Below, piece by piece: positions 1 through 10,997 of a DNA stretch of 64,000 nt. Positions within the stretch are counted from its first letter, which is position 1. Every line of letters starts with the position of its first letter. A program made the position numbers and the translations under genes. The notes below the pieces were generated by a model, which searched no databases, had not been told where the DNA came from, and was given only the letters and a program-made list of their open reading frames with translations. The stretch comes from Takakia lepidozioides (taxonomy: Eukaryota; Streptophyta; Takakiopsida; Takakiales; Takakiaceae), in contig CM060731.1 in the NCBI GenBank assembly GCA_030704615.1, positions 44,518,001 to 44,582,000 on the forward strand, written 5' to 3'.

Positions 1-1120
1 CAACCTCTAGACTCCAGATCAACCTCGAGACGAGTACTTATAACTCTGCAGAATGTCTTGCCAACAGCATTGAGGAGTGTGATGCCACGGTAGTTCCCCG
101 GTTCTTCTCTGTCACCCTTCTTGTATAGATTGACAATGACCCCCTTGTCGCCAGCGAAAGGGGATCATTTCAGTCTTCCAGATAAGGTTAAAGAGGAGAA
201 CTAGGGCCTCTATCATGGGATCGCCACCGTGCTTGATAAGCTCGTTGACAATACCATCAGGTCCACCAGCTTTATATCCATTTAAATGTTCAATTGCTTC
301 CACAATCTCAGAAGAACTAATGGGAGCATTATAAGCCATTGAAATATACTCCAGTTCATCAGGGCTGTTTTGAATCATAGGAACAGTTTTTCCAACTGTG
401 TCCCTCCATTCAGCAGAAGACCCCTCACTGTTAGACCTAGAAGTTCTGCCAAGCATACTGTAGTGAGTTTCAAAGGTTTTGACAATGTCAACCGATGAAG
501 TCACCACTGCACCTTTAGTAGTCTTCAGCGCTTGTACTTGCTGACCGTTTTTCGGTTTGTACAAACGTTGAAGGGCCAACCAGAATTTCTTGGCATTACC
601 ACCATGGTGGTTTGAGTTTATTTCACTGTATAACTTGTCCCAGTATAATTTCTTCTGAGACCTAACAAGCTGATTGATATCTTTACGGAGCTGGTAGTAC
701 CTCGCCCACAATTCTCTGTTGGTTTCCAAATTGCAGCACTCTTTATAGAGGGCTCGTCTCTCAGCTATCTTGAGTTTAATCTCATTAGTCCACCAATTAA
801 CTGCTCTACCGCAGACAATTAGTTTCCTCCCAATGATCTTGTCAGCCACGGAGGAAACGAAACTCTCCCAAGAGTCCACTGCACTTTCGACTTCATTTCT
901 TGCGTTAACAGAGCGTGACTGAAGTTCTTGGAGCGATTGGACAAAATGAGGGAGAGCCTCTTGCAAGGCCTGGACGTACTCAGCCTTGACCTCCTCATTG
1001 TGGAATTTTTCTATGCGCCACTTCCGAATCGAACGTTTCACAGATCTCTTGGTGGTGGGAAAACACCTTTTGATCTCAGCACCATATTAGAGTCCGAAAG
1101 AGACTGTCCAAGCTTCACAT
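1..1120 (-). pseudogene. LINE (non-LTR retrotransposon) ORF2 fragment, linker and start of reverse transcriptase
   Basis: The minus strand encodes about 340 residues of the stretch between endonuclease and reverse transcriptase of a LINE ORF2. Recognisable parts are the tryptophan-rich linker (WWTNEIKLKIAERRALYKE), the GYKAGGPDGIVNELIK segment that opens the RT domain, and, after a frame change near 150, NYRGITLLNAVGK of RT block 1, which runs off the left edge. The main open stretch is 112-1041; coding similarity seems to continue to about 1090, where an in-frame TAA lies. No poly(A) tail or 5' end is in the window. The frameshift and truncation mark it as dead. The family call rests on motif recognition only. 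Confidence 0.8.
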
Positions 1121-1176
1121 GAAAACAGTATTGCTATGGGGAGGAGACATCGGACTGTGCATTGGGAATGTAACAG

Positions 1177-1466
1177 TTGGATTACAAAGTCACAGTCCTC
1201 CAGGAGAAGCAAAGACTAACCATTGATTGTCATTCACAAATGTCTCCTGATGAGAACTCTTGTCAAAGACAAGATGAAATGGTGATAGCAGATCAAACAA
1301 AGATCGGGATGGGTGCTGCTGATATCTACAAAGTATTTCCTCACGAACATGATACAAACACAATTGATCTTTAGACTGACTGGTCCGACCTACTCAAAAC
1401 ACATGTGCAGCACTGGGACCATCTCATACCTCCACAGCCTTCCCAAAACAACCAAGGATGCTGGCA
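1177..1466. other. Short gap between LINE fragment and F-box gene, including its 3' flank
   Basis: Only short open frames without recognisable content. The stretch just left of 1467 is the expected 3' untranslated region of the minus-strand F-box gene. Confidence 0.4.
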
Positions 1467-2768
1467 CTAGACTGAGACACCCAAGCTAAAATGGGAGGAA
1501 AAACAACGCCCTTCCCAATCGGTGGGGAATTCCGGAGGGCAAGGCGGTAACAATCGTAGTGAGTTCTGGGACACGCTGTATGTCAACGTTACGACATGGG
1601 TGGGTTGAAGAAGAATGAGATCACTTTGTCCTTTCGCCATCCACCACCCTGGCCTGGTAGGAGAATCCCTTAGCTCGGTCGAAGGAATTTCAGCAAGGAG
1701 AATCCGCTCCTCCGCTGCAAACTTACACTCCAATATGACAATGCTTTCATCAGTGCCTCTCCCCAACAGCAAGAGGCGTCCAGAGCACTCGACGAGGCGG
1801 CTGTCCCTTAGACTGCGTGGCAATTGCACCGGAGCTGTGCGCCACACTTCCTCTTCCAGATTGTAGGCCAGCAGCGTTCTCTTATCCAAACCATCGTCAT
1901 TAACGAGACACAGACAGTACAAGACTCCTCGGCACACTGCATGAGAGCACACTTCACCAACTGAGGAACTCATGTAGCCTGTTTGTTTCCAAACGTTTAG
2001 TTTTGAATCGTACACCTGGGTTCCAGGATAGTTCTCATTATCATGCCCCCCTACTAGAACAATCTTGTAAGACTTGGTCGCTTCGTCAGCCACCATAGCT
2101 GCTACCAGTATTGAGTCGATTGGTTCGTGGTGCAATGCAGGCAAAGATTTCCAGCACTTGGTCATGGGGTTCACAACGGTTAGCTTCAATTCAGAAGTGT
2201 GGCTTGCTGATTTCCGGCACTTGGTCTTGGGATCGACCACGGTCAGCTTCATCCCAGAAGCGATTCCAAGCAAGAATTTATTCTCAACCAGACGAGGAGT
2301 CACAGAAGCGAGACAAAGCAAGCCTCCATGTGCTGCTATGACCTCCGGATGTCCTGCTATGACCTGGGCTTTGCCATTTCCGTGCGAGAGTGAAGCGAGA
2401 TTAAGATGATACCACTTGTTGACCGAGGGATCACAAACAAAGCAATTCTCCAGGAACCCATCTTCAAAGAAGAGAAACAACTCAGGTCGTGGTGCGGACA
2501 CCTGCGCACAAATCTCAGAGAAATTGGGAGACAGTAACAGGAGAGCCAACCGCTTACACACTCTCCTCAAACAAAACAAGTAAGGGACCGGCAAGCAAGC
2601 CAACACTCGGTCCAAGAGCTCTGGAGGCAATGCACTCCACAACGTCGCATCCATGTCCTCCATCGGGCCTGCTACCTCCTGCGACATGGGTGTGAAGGAC
2701 TCAATTCCACCCCCTCGCTGTTTCCTTCTGCTCCGTGCTCTCTCCCGCCCTGCCCTCCTCACGCGCAA
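1467..2768 (-). CDS. F-box/kelch-like protein
   Basis: A single-exon 433-residue frame. An N-terminal basic, disordered stretch (residues 1-40) is followed by an F-box at about 42-85 (LWSALPPELLDRVLACLPVP, then FCLRRVCKRLALLL). The rest reads like the beta-propeller of F-box/kelch proteins: VNKWYHL, LNVWKQTGYM and EEEVWRTAPVQLP are the W-containing strands typical of kelch-type blades. F-box proteins bind SKP1 and act as substrate receptors of SCF ubiquitin ligases; the substrate cannot be told. Other possible starts are the Met at residue 28 (MSQEV) or 36 (MEDMD), which would remove the arginine-rich leader. A 14-residue unit (KLTVV-P-TKC-KS) occurs twice in tandem near residues 170-212. The reading frame is intact, so it is probably a functional host gene. 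Confidence 0.85.
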   Translation of the reverse strand: MRVRRAGRERARSRRKQRGGGIESFTPMSQEVAGPMEDMDATLWSALPPELLDRVLACLPVPYLFCLRRVCKRLALLLLSPNFSEICAQVSAPRPELFLFFEDGFLENCFVCDPSVNKWYHLNLASLSHGNGKAQVIAGHPEVIAAHGGLLCLASVTPRLVENKFLLGIASGMKLTVVDPKTKCRKSASHTSELKLTVVNPMTKCWKSLPALHHEPIDSILVAAMVADEATKSYKIVLVGGHDNENYPGTQVYDSKLNVWKQTGYMSSSVGEVCSHAVCRGVLYCLCLVNDDGLDKRTLLAYNLEEEVWRTAPVQLPRSLRDSRLVECSGRLLLLGRGTDESIVILECKFAAEERILLAEIPSTELRDSPTRPGWWMAKGQSDLILLQPTHVVTLTYSVSQNSLRLLPPCPPEFPTDWEGRCFSSHFSLGVSV

Positions 2769-2821
2769 ATTGCTTCGTCCCCTCTCTGGGCCATTGCGTG
2801 ACTCACACGCACAGTTGAACG

Positions 2822-2836
2822 GGCCATATATTTAAA
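2822..2836 (-). promoter_or_regulatory. Probable TATA box of the F-box gene
   Basis: Read on the minus strand, TTTTAAATATATGG lies about 55-65 bases upstream of the first ATG (2768). That is a reasonable place for a plant TATA box giving a short 5' leader. Position and composition are the only evidence. Confidence 0.4.
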
Positions 2837-2839
2837 AGC

Positions 2840-4679
2840 GAGATAGGGAATCACGGAATAACCTATCTAGTAAAGTGTTCCGTTGCATAGGTATACCCAG
2901 TGTATGTAATATAAAGGATGCATGCCAAGAGTAGTGAGAGAGAAAGAGAAGGGCCGGGGATGTGCTCCAGCCCTCTTCTGTGATGGCGCAGACGGGCGTA
3001 GTCAAGTCATTGTCTGCTTCGTGCAGTGAATGGCCGGGAGGCCAGACATCATGCACCAGATTGAAGGGCCAGTCTGTGGAGTTGAAATGGGCACCCACCT
3101 TCGAAATGCCTGGCCCGAAACCCTGGCCTCCAGAATTTGCAGTGAAAGCGAAGCAAGGGATGGAGAGAGAGAGAAGAGTCCGGACGAAGCCAACGTAAGT
3201 GAGAGCCGCTTTCCCTTTGGATCTCAAGTTTTTCTGCTGTGGCGATTCAGGCTCCATATTGTCGTTGACCCATCTCAGCAGAAACTTCACCCATAAGCTG
3301 AGTTTGTGGTCGCATTGTAACTGTATATAAATGTGAGTGTAATCGACATGTTCGTCCTCCTTCCATTAGCTCCATCTGCGTGTCATGCAATTGCAACGCA
3401 ATGGAAGATAGGTACGTAATAACATCGATTGCTTGCCCTCTGGGATATGATGGTCTCTTTCTGGGCAAATCCACCAGGTTTCTCGGGGTGACAGTTGTAA
3501 GAGGCCAGCTCAAACATAGTCCCCGACGTCCCACTAATAATTATAGATTCGCAAGCATTGTAAGCTTACTGAAAACTATTGACCATAGATGTCGTACATA
3601 CTCTGGTCCCTCCCAGGCAGGGCAGATGTAGGCTCATTGACTGCTCCCTGGTAATGTTACCATGACTTGCATTTGAGGTTGTAGTTCTCACCGGATCTCC
3701 ACTTACCCGCCAGGATATAGATCTTATTTACCTTCCGCATGGCCAATGACAAGCCTATTATTGGGAATATTCCCACTGTTGCTGTAAGGGCTGCTACAAG
3801 AATCATGCTAGAAAACACTTTGTTGATTCTGGCACTCCTGCTCCCAGTCATTCGCAGGGATGAGGTTTTGATTGCACTAATTCACACACACAGATGAAGT
3901 ATACAAGTGCCTACTTTTACCATATTTGGACTCGGTGCTGCTGTAGATCTAGGTTGAGGTAATAGCATTCCCTGGTAGACATTATTGAAGTCAACTGCTG
4001 GCAAAGTTCTCATGGTCTTCCAGTTTGTGCACACAGGTCAAAAAATGAGCAAAAAATGGCTGTGGGAGTTCTTCCCAGACCCTTCAGAGTGTTGGGACAA
4101 AAGGTATGATAAGGTTAGGCAGGTTGTGAATAGATGTCAGTGATGTTATGACCGAAGTTGCAGTATTAGACAGAATTGTATGTTCAATTGCTCAGATGCA
4201 TGACAATCTGCTTTGTAACCTGTAAAAGAATCAAAAGCAAATCGTTTGTGTCTCTCGGTAATCTGTCTTCCTTGTTCTTTGAAAGCAAGTTGTAGCCGGG
4301 CTGTTGTTGAAGTTCTGGCTGCTCAGCTGTCCCCTTGTGGGTTTCACAGAGAAGTACAAGGCCACGCTTCAGACATAAGGACACAAACGAGATCTTTTGG
4401 ATTGAGAGTTGGTCAAACGCACCTTGGGTGAACACACAGCTTGTGGCCTTAATGCAAGGTTGGGAACAAACTGATGATGGCTCTAATGTTGATATCCATC
4501 ATTGGATAGTGTCTTGGTTATGATTTATGGTTGCCAAACCTGAAGATAGAATTTAGAATTGGTGCAGTAGAAATGAAGTAGTCTGTACTAAAAAGCGGTT
4601 AAAAAGCCTGTTTAATATGTAGCTAGATGCCTGTCCTCCTGAAGATGTGTTCCTTTCATGTAGGCAGGAGCCTTGAGAT
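2840..4679. other. Intergenic region without recognisable gene
   Basis: Several short overlapping frames on both strands (for example 2832-3290 minus, 152 codons) carry no domain, repeat or coding-like pattern that I recognise. The right part is the upstream region of the PPR gene. Confidence 0.4.
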
Positions 4680-7322
4680 GTGTTGCTTGCAACTAAGAGT
4701 TCTGAGTCCTGCAGAATGGCAGGGTTGAATCAGGTACAGATTTTTGAAGAATCAAGCACCTCCATAATCACCACTGGTCTAGGAGGACCAAGAGAGGGAA
4801 TCGGCAGGAACCACTTTGGCACTTGTGCGGATGTTAGGGCACTATCTAAGGCAGGACAACTGAAAGAAGCACTGCACATTCTGAACCAACAGGGCGTTCG
4901 GGCTGACTCCAACACTTATGTCTGTGTCTTGCAGGAGTGCATCAAGGTGAAAAGTGGAGCAGAAGGAAAGCAGGTGCATGCCCACATCATCCAAAGTGGA
5001 TTCAGACCAAACATTTTTCTTTTCAATACTCTTGTCAACATGTATGTTAAGTGCGGGAGCTTGGTGGATGCACGCCAAGTGTTTGACAAAATGCCTGAAC
5101 GAGATATGTATACTTGGAATGCAGTAATATCAGGATATTCCAAGCATGGGTGGGGTAGGGAGGCTTTCCAGATCTATCAGAAAATGCTAAAGCAGGGGGT
5201 CATGCCCAACACTGTCACATTTGTTTGCATTCTCAATGCGTGTGTGAGCCTAGGAGACCTGGAGGAGGGCAAAAAGGTCCATGCAGACATTGTCAAAGCT
5301 GGAGTTGCACCAGATATCATTCTGGAGACTGCCCTTGCTGCTATGTATGCCAAATGTGGAAGCATAAAGGATGCACGTCAAGTATTCGACAAAATGGCTC
5401 AACGAAATGTGGTCACTTGGAACGTCATGATCGCCGGATATACTCAGCAGGGTTGCAGTAGGGAGGCTTTTGCAGTGTATGAGCATATGCAAGGGGGAGG
5501 GGTGATGCCCAACAAGGTCACATATATTTGCATTCTCAAAGCATGTGCGAGCCTCAGAGCCCTGGAAAAGGGCAAAGGGGTTCATGCTGACATCATTAAA
5601 GCAGGAATTGCGTCATTTATTAATTTGGAGAATACGCTTATTGATATGTATGCCAAATGTGGGAGCATGAAAGATGCATGTCAAGTGTTCGACAGTATGT
5701 CTAAACGAAATGTAGTCTCATGGAATGCCATGATTGCAGGATATGCTCATCATGGGTGTGGGAAGGAGGCTTTTCAGATCTATGAGCAAATGCAAGGGGA
5801 AGGGGTGACACCTGATAAGTTTACGTTCACTTGTATTCTCTATGCTTGTGCCAGCCTAGGAGCCCTGGAAAAGGGCAAAGACATCCATGCCGACATAGTC
5901 AAAGCTAAGATTGCTCCAGATACCATTCTGGGGACTGCCCTCACTGACATGTATGCAAAATGCGGGAGCATGAAGGAAGCATGTCAAGTGTTCGACAGTA
6001 TGGCTCAACGAAATGTAGTTTCGTGGAGTGTGATGATCACAGGATATGCTCAGCATGGGTGTGGTACGGAGGCATGCCAACTCTATGAGCAAATGATACG
6101 GGAAAGGGTGATACCCGACAGGGTCACATTCATTGGGGTTCTGAAAGCATGTGCAGCCATGGAAGCTCTGGAAAAGGGCAAAGAGGTCCATGCCCACATT
6201 ATCAAAGCTGGAATTGTGCTTGATATAATTCTGGAGACTGCCCTCGCTGACATGTATGCCAAATGTGGGAGCATGAAGGATGCACGGGAAGTGTTTGACA
6301 ACATGACTGAACGAAACATGGTCTCATACAGTGCAATGATCACCGGATATACCCAGCATGGGAGGGGTAGGGAGGCTTTCGAGATCTATGACCAGATGAC
6401 ACAGGAAGGAGTGATGCGCGACACGGTCACATTCACCTGCATTCTCAATGCATGTGCTAGCCTAGGAGCCCTCGAAAAGGGCAAAGAAGTCCATACCGAC
6501 ATCAACGATTCTAAAATTGCTCTGGATATCATTCTGGAGACTGCTCTTGTTGATATGTATGCCAAATGTGGGAGCATGAAGGATGCATGTGAAGTGTTTG
6601 GCAATATGGCTAATCGAGATGCAGTTGCGTGGAACTCGATGATTGCCGGATATTCTCATCATGGTTGTGGTAGGGAGGCTTTTGAGATCTATGAGCAAAT
6701 GCTACTGGAAGGGGTGATGCTCGACAAGGTCACTTTCACTTGTGTCCTCAATGCATGTTCCAGCCTAGGAGCCCTGGAAAAGGGCAAAGAGGTCCACGCT
6801 CACATCATCAAAACTGGAATTGCTCCAGATATGATTCTGGAGACTGCCCTTGCTGACATGTATGCAAAATGTGGGAGCATGGAGGATGCGCATCAAGTGT
6901 TCAACTACATGACTGAACGAAATATCGTCTCATGGAACTCCATGATTGCAGGGTATGCTCAGCATGGGTGTGGTAGGGAGGCTTTCAAGATCTATGAGCA
7001 GATGACACGGGAAGGGGTGATGCATGACATGGTCACATTCACTGGCATTCTCAATGCGTGTGCCAGCCTTGGAGCCCTGCAAAAGGGCAAAGTGGTCCAT
7101 GCTGACATCAAAAGTTCTGGGATTGCTCCAGATATGATTCTGGAGACTGCCCTGGTTGACATGTATGCCAAATGTGGGAGCATGAAGGATGCATGGAAGG
7201 TTTTTGACAATATTGCTAAACGAGATGTGGTCTCATGGAGTGCAATGATCAGAGGACTTCATCGACAAAATGCCAATCACACCGGATACTTCTGTGTGGG
7301 GGGCCTTACTTGGTGCATGTAG
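4680..7322 (+). CDS. PLS-class pentatricopeptide repeat protein (PPR array, cut off from its DYW tail)
   Basis: An 880-residue frame made almost wholly of PPR motifs. After a short leader (alternative start at codon 13, MAGLNQ) come eight P-L-S triplets of exactly 101 residues, each with the landmarks VTF-CILNACASLGALEKGKEVH, MYAKCGSMKDA-QVFD and VVSWNAMI-GY. PLS-class PPR proteins bind organellar transcripts base by base and position them for C-to-U editing, so the expected location is chloroplast or mitochondrion; no targeting peptide is obvious. The frame ends abnormally: after WSAMIRG (about 7250) the true continuation lies in another frame at 7252-7911. The product as encoded therefore lacks the E and DYW domains. 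It may be a pseudogene or a gene surviving as an RNA binder that edits in trans. Confidence 0.85.
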   Translation: MLLATKSSESCRMAGLNQVQIFEESSTSIITTGLGGPREGIGRNHFGTCADVRALSKAGQLKEALHILNQQGVRADSNTYVCVLQECIKVKSGAEGKQVHAHIIQSGFRPNIFLFNTLVNMYVKCGSLVDARQVFDKMPERDMYTWNAVISGYSKHGWGREAFQIYQKMLKQGVMPNTVTFVCILNACVSLGDLEEGKKVHADIVKAGVAPDIILETALAAMYAKCGSIKDARQVFDKMAQRNVVTWNVMIAGYTQQGCSREAFAVYEHMQGGGVMPNKVTYICILKACASLRALEKGKGVHADIIKAGIASFINLENTLIDMYAKCGSMKDACQVFDSMSKRNVVSWNAMIAGYAHHGCGKEAFQIYEQMQGEGVTPDKFTFTCILYACASLGALEKGKDIHADIVKAKIAPDTILGTALTDMYAKCGSMKEACQVFDSMAQRNVVSWSVMITGYAQHGCGTEACQLYEQMIRERVIPDRVTFIGVLKACAAMEALEKGKEVHAHIIKAGIVLDIILETALADMYAKCGSMKDAREVFDNMTERNMVSYSAMITGYTQHGRGREAFEIYDQMTQEGVMRDTVTFTCILNACASLGALEKGKEVHTDINDSKIALDIILETALVDMYAKCGSMKDACEVFGNMANRDAVAWNSMIAGYSHHGCGREAFEIYEQMLLEGVMLDKVTFTCVLNACSSLGALEKGKEVHAHIIKTGIAPDMILETALADMYAKCGSMEDAHQVFNYMTERNIVSWNSMIAGYAQHGCGREAFKIYEQMTREGVMHDMVTFTGILNACASLGALQKGKVVHADIKSSGIAPDMILETALVDMYAKCGSMKDAWKVFDNIAKRDVVSWSAMIRGLHRQNANHTGYFCVGGLTWCM
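5040..7245 (+). repeat. 303-bp tandem units encoding PLS triplets
   Basis: The ATGTATG...AAATG(C/T)GG block encoding MYAKCGS recurs at 5040, 5343, 5646 and onward to about 7160, always 303 bases apart, giving eight copies. Neighbouring copies in the second half are much more alike than PPR motifs usually are, suggesting recent duplication or gene conversion. Confidence 0.85.
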
Positions 7323-7911
7323 AATGCATGGCAATGTAGAGATGGGCAGACCTGTGGCAAAACGCATTCTTGAGAGTGATCCACAGCACACTGCAGCTTC
7401 TGTGCTGCTATCAAACATCTATGCTGCAACTGGTAGGTGGGATGATCAAGCAAAGGTGAGGGAAATGATGGAGGAGAAATATGTAAGGAAGGAGCCAGGG
7501 TGCAGCTACAATATTGATTTGGACAATAGGTGGCACTCTGGCATTTCACTTGTAGACGACAAATTGCATCCGAAAATTGATGAAATCCATGCTGAACTCG
7601 AGAGACTGTTGGAGCAGATGAAAGAGGCCGGATATGTGCCTGACACGCAGTTTGTATTGCATGATGTGGAGGAGGAGCAAAAAGAGTTTTCACTTTGTTA
7701 TCACAGTGAGAAGCTAGCCATTGCTTTTGGGCTTATCAGCACTCCACCTGGGACCCCAATCCGTGTCATCAAGAACCTTCGTGTCTGTGGTGACTGCCAC
7801 ACAGCCACCAAGTTCATCACAAAGATTGTTGATCGAACAGTTGTTCTACGGGACACCCACCGCTTTCACCACTTTCCACACGGGGTTTGTTCCTGCGGCG
7901 ATTACTGGTAA
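7252..7911 (+). pseudogene. E domain and DYW cytidine deaminase tail of the PPR gene, out of frame
   Basis: This segment continues the PPR gene in a different frame. It starts with EDFIDKMP, the end of the last PPR-like motif, then the E region (PDTSVWGALLGACRMHGNVE, VLLSNIYA), the PG box, and a full DYW domain: the zinc-binding HSEKLA (HxE), the CGDCH motif and the C-terminal HHF-GVCSCGDYW followed by a stop at 7909. The DYW domain is the C-to-U deaminase of plant organellar RNA editing. Between WSAMI of the last S motif and EDFIDKM, roughly 75 residues (one P-L-S round normally found here) are absent and the frame changes, so one deletion removed them and disconnected the catalytic tail. 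Confidence 0.85.
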
Positions 7912-8163
7912 AGCATGCAACACGCAGAAAAGAGGCACTCATTTTGCGGAAAGGTGAAAACTGCTGGCCCCTTGGATTTTGGCACGAAAGAAATGTACTC
8001 AGAAGACGTTGTTTGCCGTAGCCTTGTGGCCATTGACCCAGCGCCCAGTTTGAGCAAAGGGACAGAACCTACCTCTGTCCAGGGGCTGACGATTGGTAGG
8101 AATCTTACCTTGTATAAAACATGTCCCTTGTTTTCCAGATATAAATCCTCTCTAGAAATCCCT
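7912..8163. other. 3' flank of the PPR gene
   Basis: Probable 3' untranslated and intergenic sequence; no feature seen. Confidence 0.3.
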
Positions 8164-8470
8164 TCACATAAACACATCAATCAGCTGTGTGTGTGGTTTG
8201 CCGCAATAACTAGGCCCCAGAAGGGCCTGGGCTTTTGGCTCAGCCGCGAAGACTTTCAAAGTTGGTAAACAAGGTACAGGCAACAATTCCCTTATAGATT
8301 TGAGGAGAGCGTCTCCTGGTGAGAGAAACCCCGGGCAGTGAATCAGGAAATGAATATTGTCTTCGGGTGGCCCACACAACGGGCAATTGCACTCTCCCTT
8401 TCCTCTGTTCAAAGGTTTTGTCATGAAAGAGTTGAATCACATGGAATGATCTGTGACATTGAATGCACAT
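8164..8470 (-). pseudogene. LINE 3' fragment: zinc-binding C-terminal region of a reverse transcriptase
   Basis: The minus-strand frame contains CPLCGPPEDNIHFLIHCPGF, the C-x2-C-x7-H-x4-C motif typical of the zf-RVT region near the C terminus of plant LINE ORF2 proteins. Upstream residues (HVIQLFHDKTFEQRKG) continue it only after a frame change. No RT core is present, so this is a short 5'-truncated or deleted LINE relic. Confidence 0.65.
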
Positions 8471-9890
8471 CTGTAGTCTGAGCGGCCTAAGGTGACGATC
8501 ACAATTAAATCAGCAAAGAAGTCAGGGAAACCTTATTGTACAGGAGTTTGGGCTGATGGCAGAAGGGGAGAAGCCATCAATTGAATCCTGAGATTACTGG
8601 ATTTGCAATATTTACCCTCCAAAAGGTCAAATTGTTGCGAAGTCTCCACAGTTCAGAAAGTTTGCAATCCCCCCGATATCTGACAGTGGAGGTTTGAGGC
8701 TTTTCACACTTAACTTGTATATTTTAATAAATCAAAAGAGGTTTTCAGTTTCCGGACGATTAACACTTTCTATGAAACAGCTGTTCTTTATGCTGCAGAT
8801 GCTTGATGGAATTGAAACTTGTGAGTTGATCAGAGGGTACTGGAGAGATCAGCATCCTCAACTGGTCGAGATGAATTTTGAAGGGCACAATGCTATTACA
8901 GCCAATTTCTGAAGCAGGTGGATGCAATGCACACTAGACCACCGCAACCAACTTTAAAATCCTTGTTCGCAAGGGCCTCATAATCAGATCTCCTGAATTG
9001 CCCGTTGCAAATTAGGGGATGCCCTTTTTGTGGGCCTTGGGACATGTGGACCCGGGCATGTGAATCCTATGCTGACCATGAAAAGCCAAATATTCAGCGA
9101 AGGGAGAGGAGATCAGTTTGCCGCCCTTGAAAGCTGTCCAAGTGGCCCTCCCCTTGGGGTTGACCAGGGTTGACCGTGGGACCAAAGCTTGCAGAGATGG
9201 TCCAATGGGCCCATTTCAAGGACTGTGGATGCTCCATGTGGCAGCCTAAAGCTGTGTGAAATTGGGATTGTAACCCTTTTGCTAAGTTATTGCAAATTTC
9301 CTGATTTCAAAGGCCCAAAACGGGCTACAGGGCGTTTAAGGGTTAATATGAATAGGTATATGACGTTTTTGAACTGTCAGGATTGCCTCTTGGGACGTAA
9401 AATTACGCTCACTTGGTAAAACTTATCTTACATATGCAGTACTAAAGCTGAGGAACATCCGCCTCACATCCAAGGGTGGGGTTTTTGCAGATCTTTCCCA
9501 ATTCTCTTACAAGTTTGTCAGCAGGTGCAGAGAGGGGGCGGTCACTTTTGCTCTCTAGATTTTATAAGGCGTTTGTCGTGTCAGGTGTATGTACGTATGT
9601 ACCCTTTCTTCAAAAAGTCAACAAAGGCACCGGGCGTTGAAGAGTTAAATATAGTTTTATGCCACTCCTCACCCAGTCCAGTCACAATCTCCACGAACAG
9701 CTTTGACATGGATCGAGCAGGAAAGCGCACTGATTCAGTAAACGGAAAATTTTCTGTTTGCACAGCTTTCATACTACCTCCCATGCTCCATAGCTGAAGC
9801 AATATCTCTCCCCTCTCGAGGTTGATAAAGAAGCACAAGGGCTGACAGCTTGTCATTGTGGATTTATGGCCCCACACACTAGTACTACTG
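8471..9890. other. Intergenic region, nothing recognised
   Basis: Short frames only (longest about 90 codons). No repeat, RNA gene or transposon end was recognised. Confidence 0.35.
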
Positions 9891-9892
9891 TG

Positions 9893-10115
9893 AACAGCGT
9901 GTGAACAGCGATAATGATATGATATTTGTTCAATGTCCTGTAGATCTCTCAATGCCCCGAATGTTGAACGGCGATAGAGTTATGATATTTGTTTGTCACC
10001 AAGTGGGTTGGTTGAATCTGCAGTAGATCTGAGTCTGAATGGCCTGAAACACTATAGAACAGCGATAATGATATGATATTCGTTTGTCACCAAGTGGGCT
10101 GGTTGAACCTGTAGA
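9893..10115 (+). repeat. Tandem repeat, about 2.5 copies of a unit of roughly 70-110 bp
   Basis: The block GAACAGCGATAATGATATGA, followed by TATT(T/C)GTT, CACCAAGTGGG(T/C)TGGTTGAA and GTAGATCT, occurs near 9906, 9968 (diverged) and 10053. The last two share the CACCAAGTGGG-CTGGTTGAA segment. No coding potential. Confidence 0.6.
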
Positions 10116-10950
10116 TCTGCACATGCACATGCACCTTGATTGGCAAAGTACGATGCTTATGTCAGTTCTAGACTCTAGTGCCTAAAAAACTGCCTTGGTC
10201 TACTCCTCCTTTATGTTTGCTAGTGCTGGTTTTCAATAAAGCCCTCCAGGGATTTGCCTATCACGGAGGAAGCATGTGCCTTACAACGTACAATGTCTCA
10301 TCGGGATGCCTTGAGTAGCATCCAAGCCTTCTCTTACCTACAAGTTACAACACTGCGGCCCATCCCCTCCATAACAAGTATTAACAACAAGCGGCTCCCA
10401 AGAGGCTGGGGTGGGCCCTGCCTCCCTCGGAAGAATGTTCACTCTTTGTCTTTTGTTGTTCTTGAACAAATACGTGCAGCGGGAGAGACGAACCTATCGC
10501 GAATATGCCAGTGACGGCGACGGAACGCGTGGACGGACGCACGGGGATGGATCCCTAATTCTGGACACGTCGTACTGGTGAGCGTGACGAGGCGGGGAAC
10601 GAGCGGCGGTGGACGGTCGCGCACGAGCGTTCACGTGAGCAGGCCACGTGAAGAAGCCCCGCGCTGAATCGCGGCCGCGCACGCCTATTCGCGGTCGTGC
10701 TCGGCTGATCTCCTGAGCCTTCACGTGCGTCCACGTGGCCCACAAGATCCCGGAGCTTTTGAGTTGAGAAGGTTTCGCCATTAATAGAGGATTTCGCCAG
10801 ATTGCCGAGAATTTCCTCTTTGAGAAATATGGTGGGGACCGTACGGTGGCGAAACTGCCAGGTGGCAGTCGTACATTCCCAGTGTGGATTCTGCGGCGTG
10901 TACAGCGCTGTGGGCTTCCGTTGCTGCGTCTTTCTTCTCTTGCAAACTCT
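10116..10950. other. GC-rich non-coding stretch, possible promoter region
   Basis: The 10500-10900 stretch is markedly GC- and CpG-rich (many GCG/CGC) compared with its flanks and lies upstream of the possible multi-exon gene at 11.6-14.8 kb. No core promoter element can be assigned with confidence. Confidence 0.3.
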
Positions 10951-10956
10951 TCTCTT

Positions 10957-10997
10957 TGTCCGTCTGTCTGTCTGTCTGTGTGTGTGTGTGTGTGTGG
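10957..10997 (+). repeat. Microsatellite (GTCT)n-(GT)n
   Basis: A GTCTGTCTGTCTGTCTG run passes directly into (TG)n. Ordinary simple sequence. Confidence 0.9.

Noticed and set aside
4730-7210. Many minus-strand frames of 60-110 codons inside the PPR gene
   Set aside because: They repeat at the 303-bp period of the PPR array and are shadows of it.
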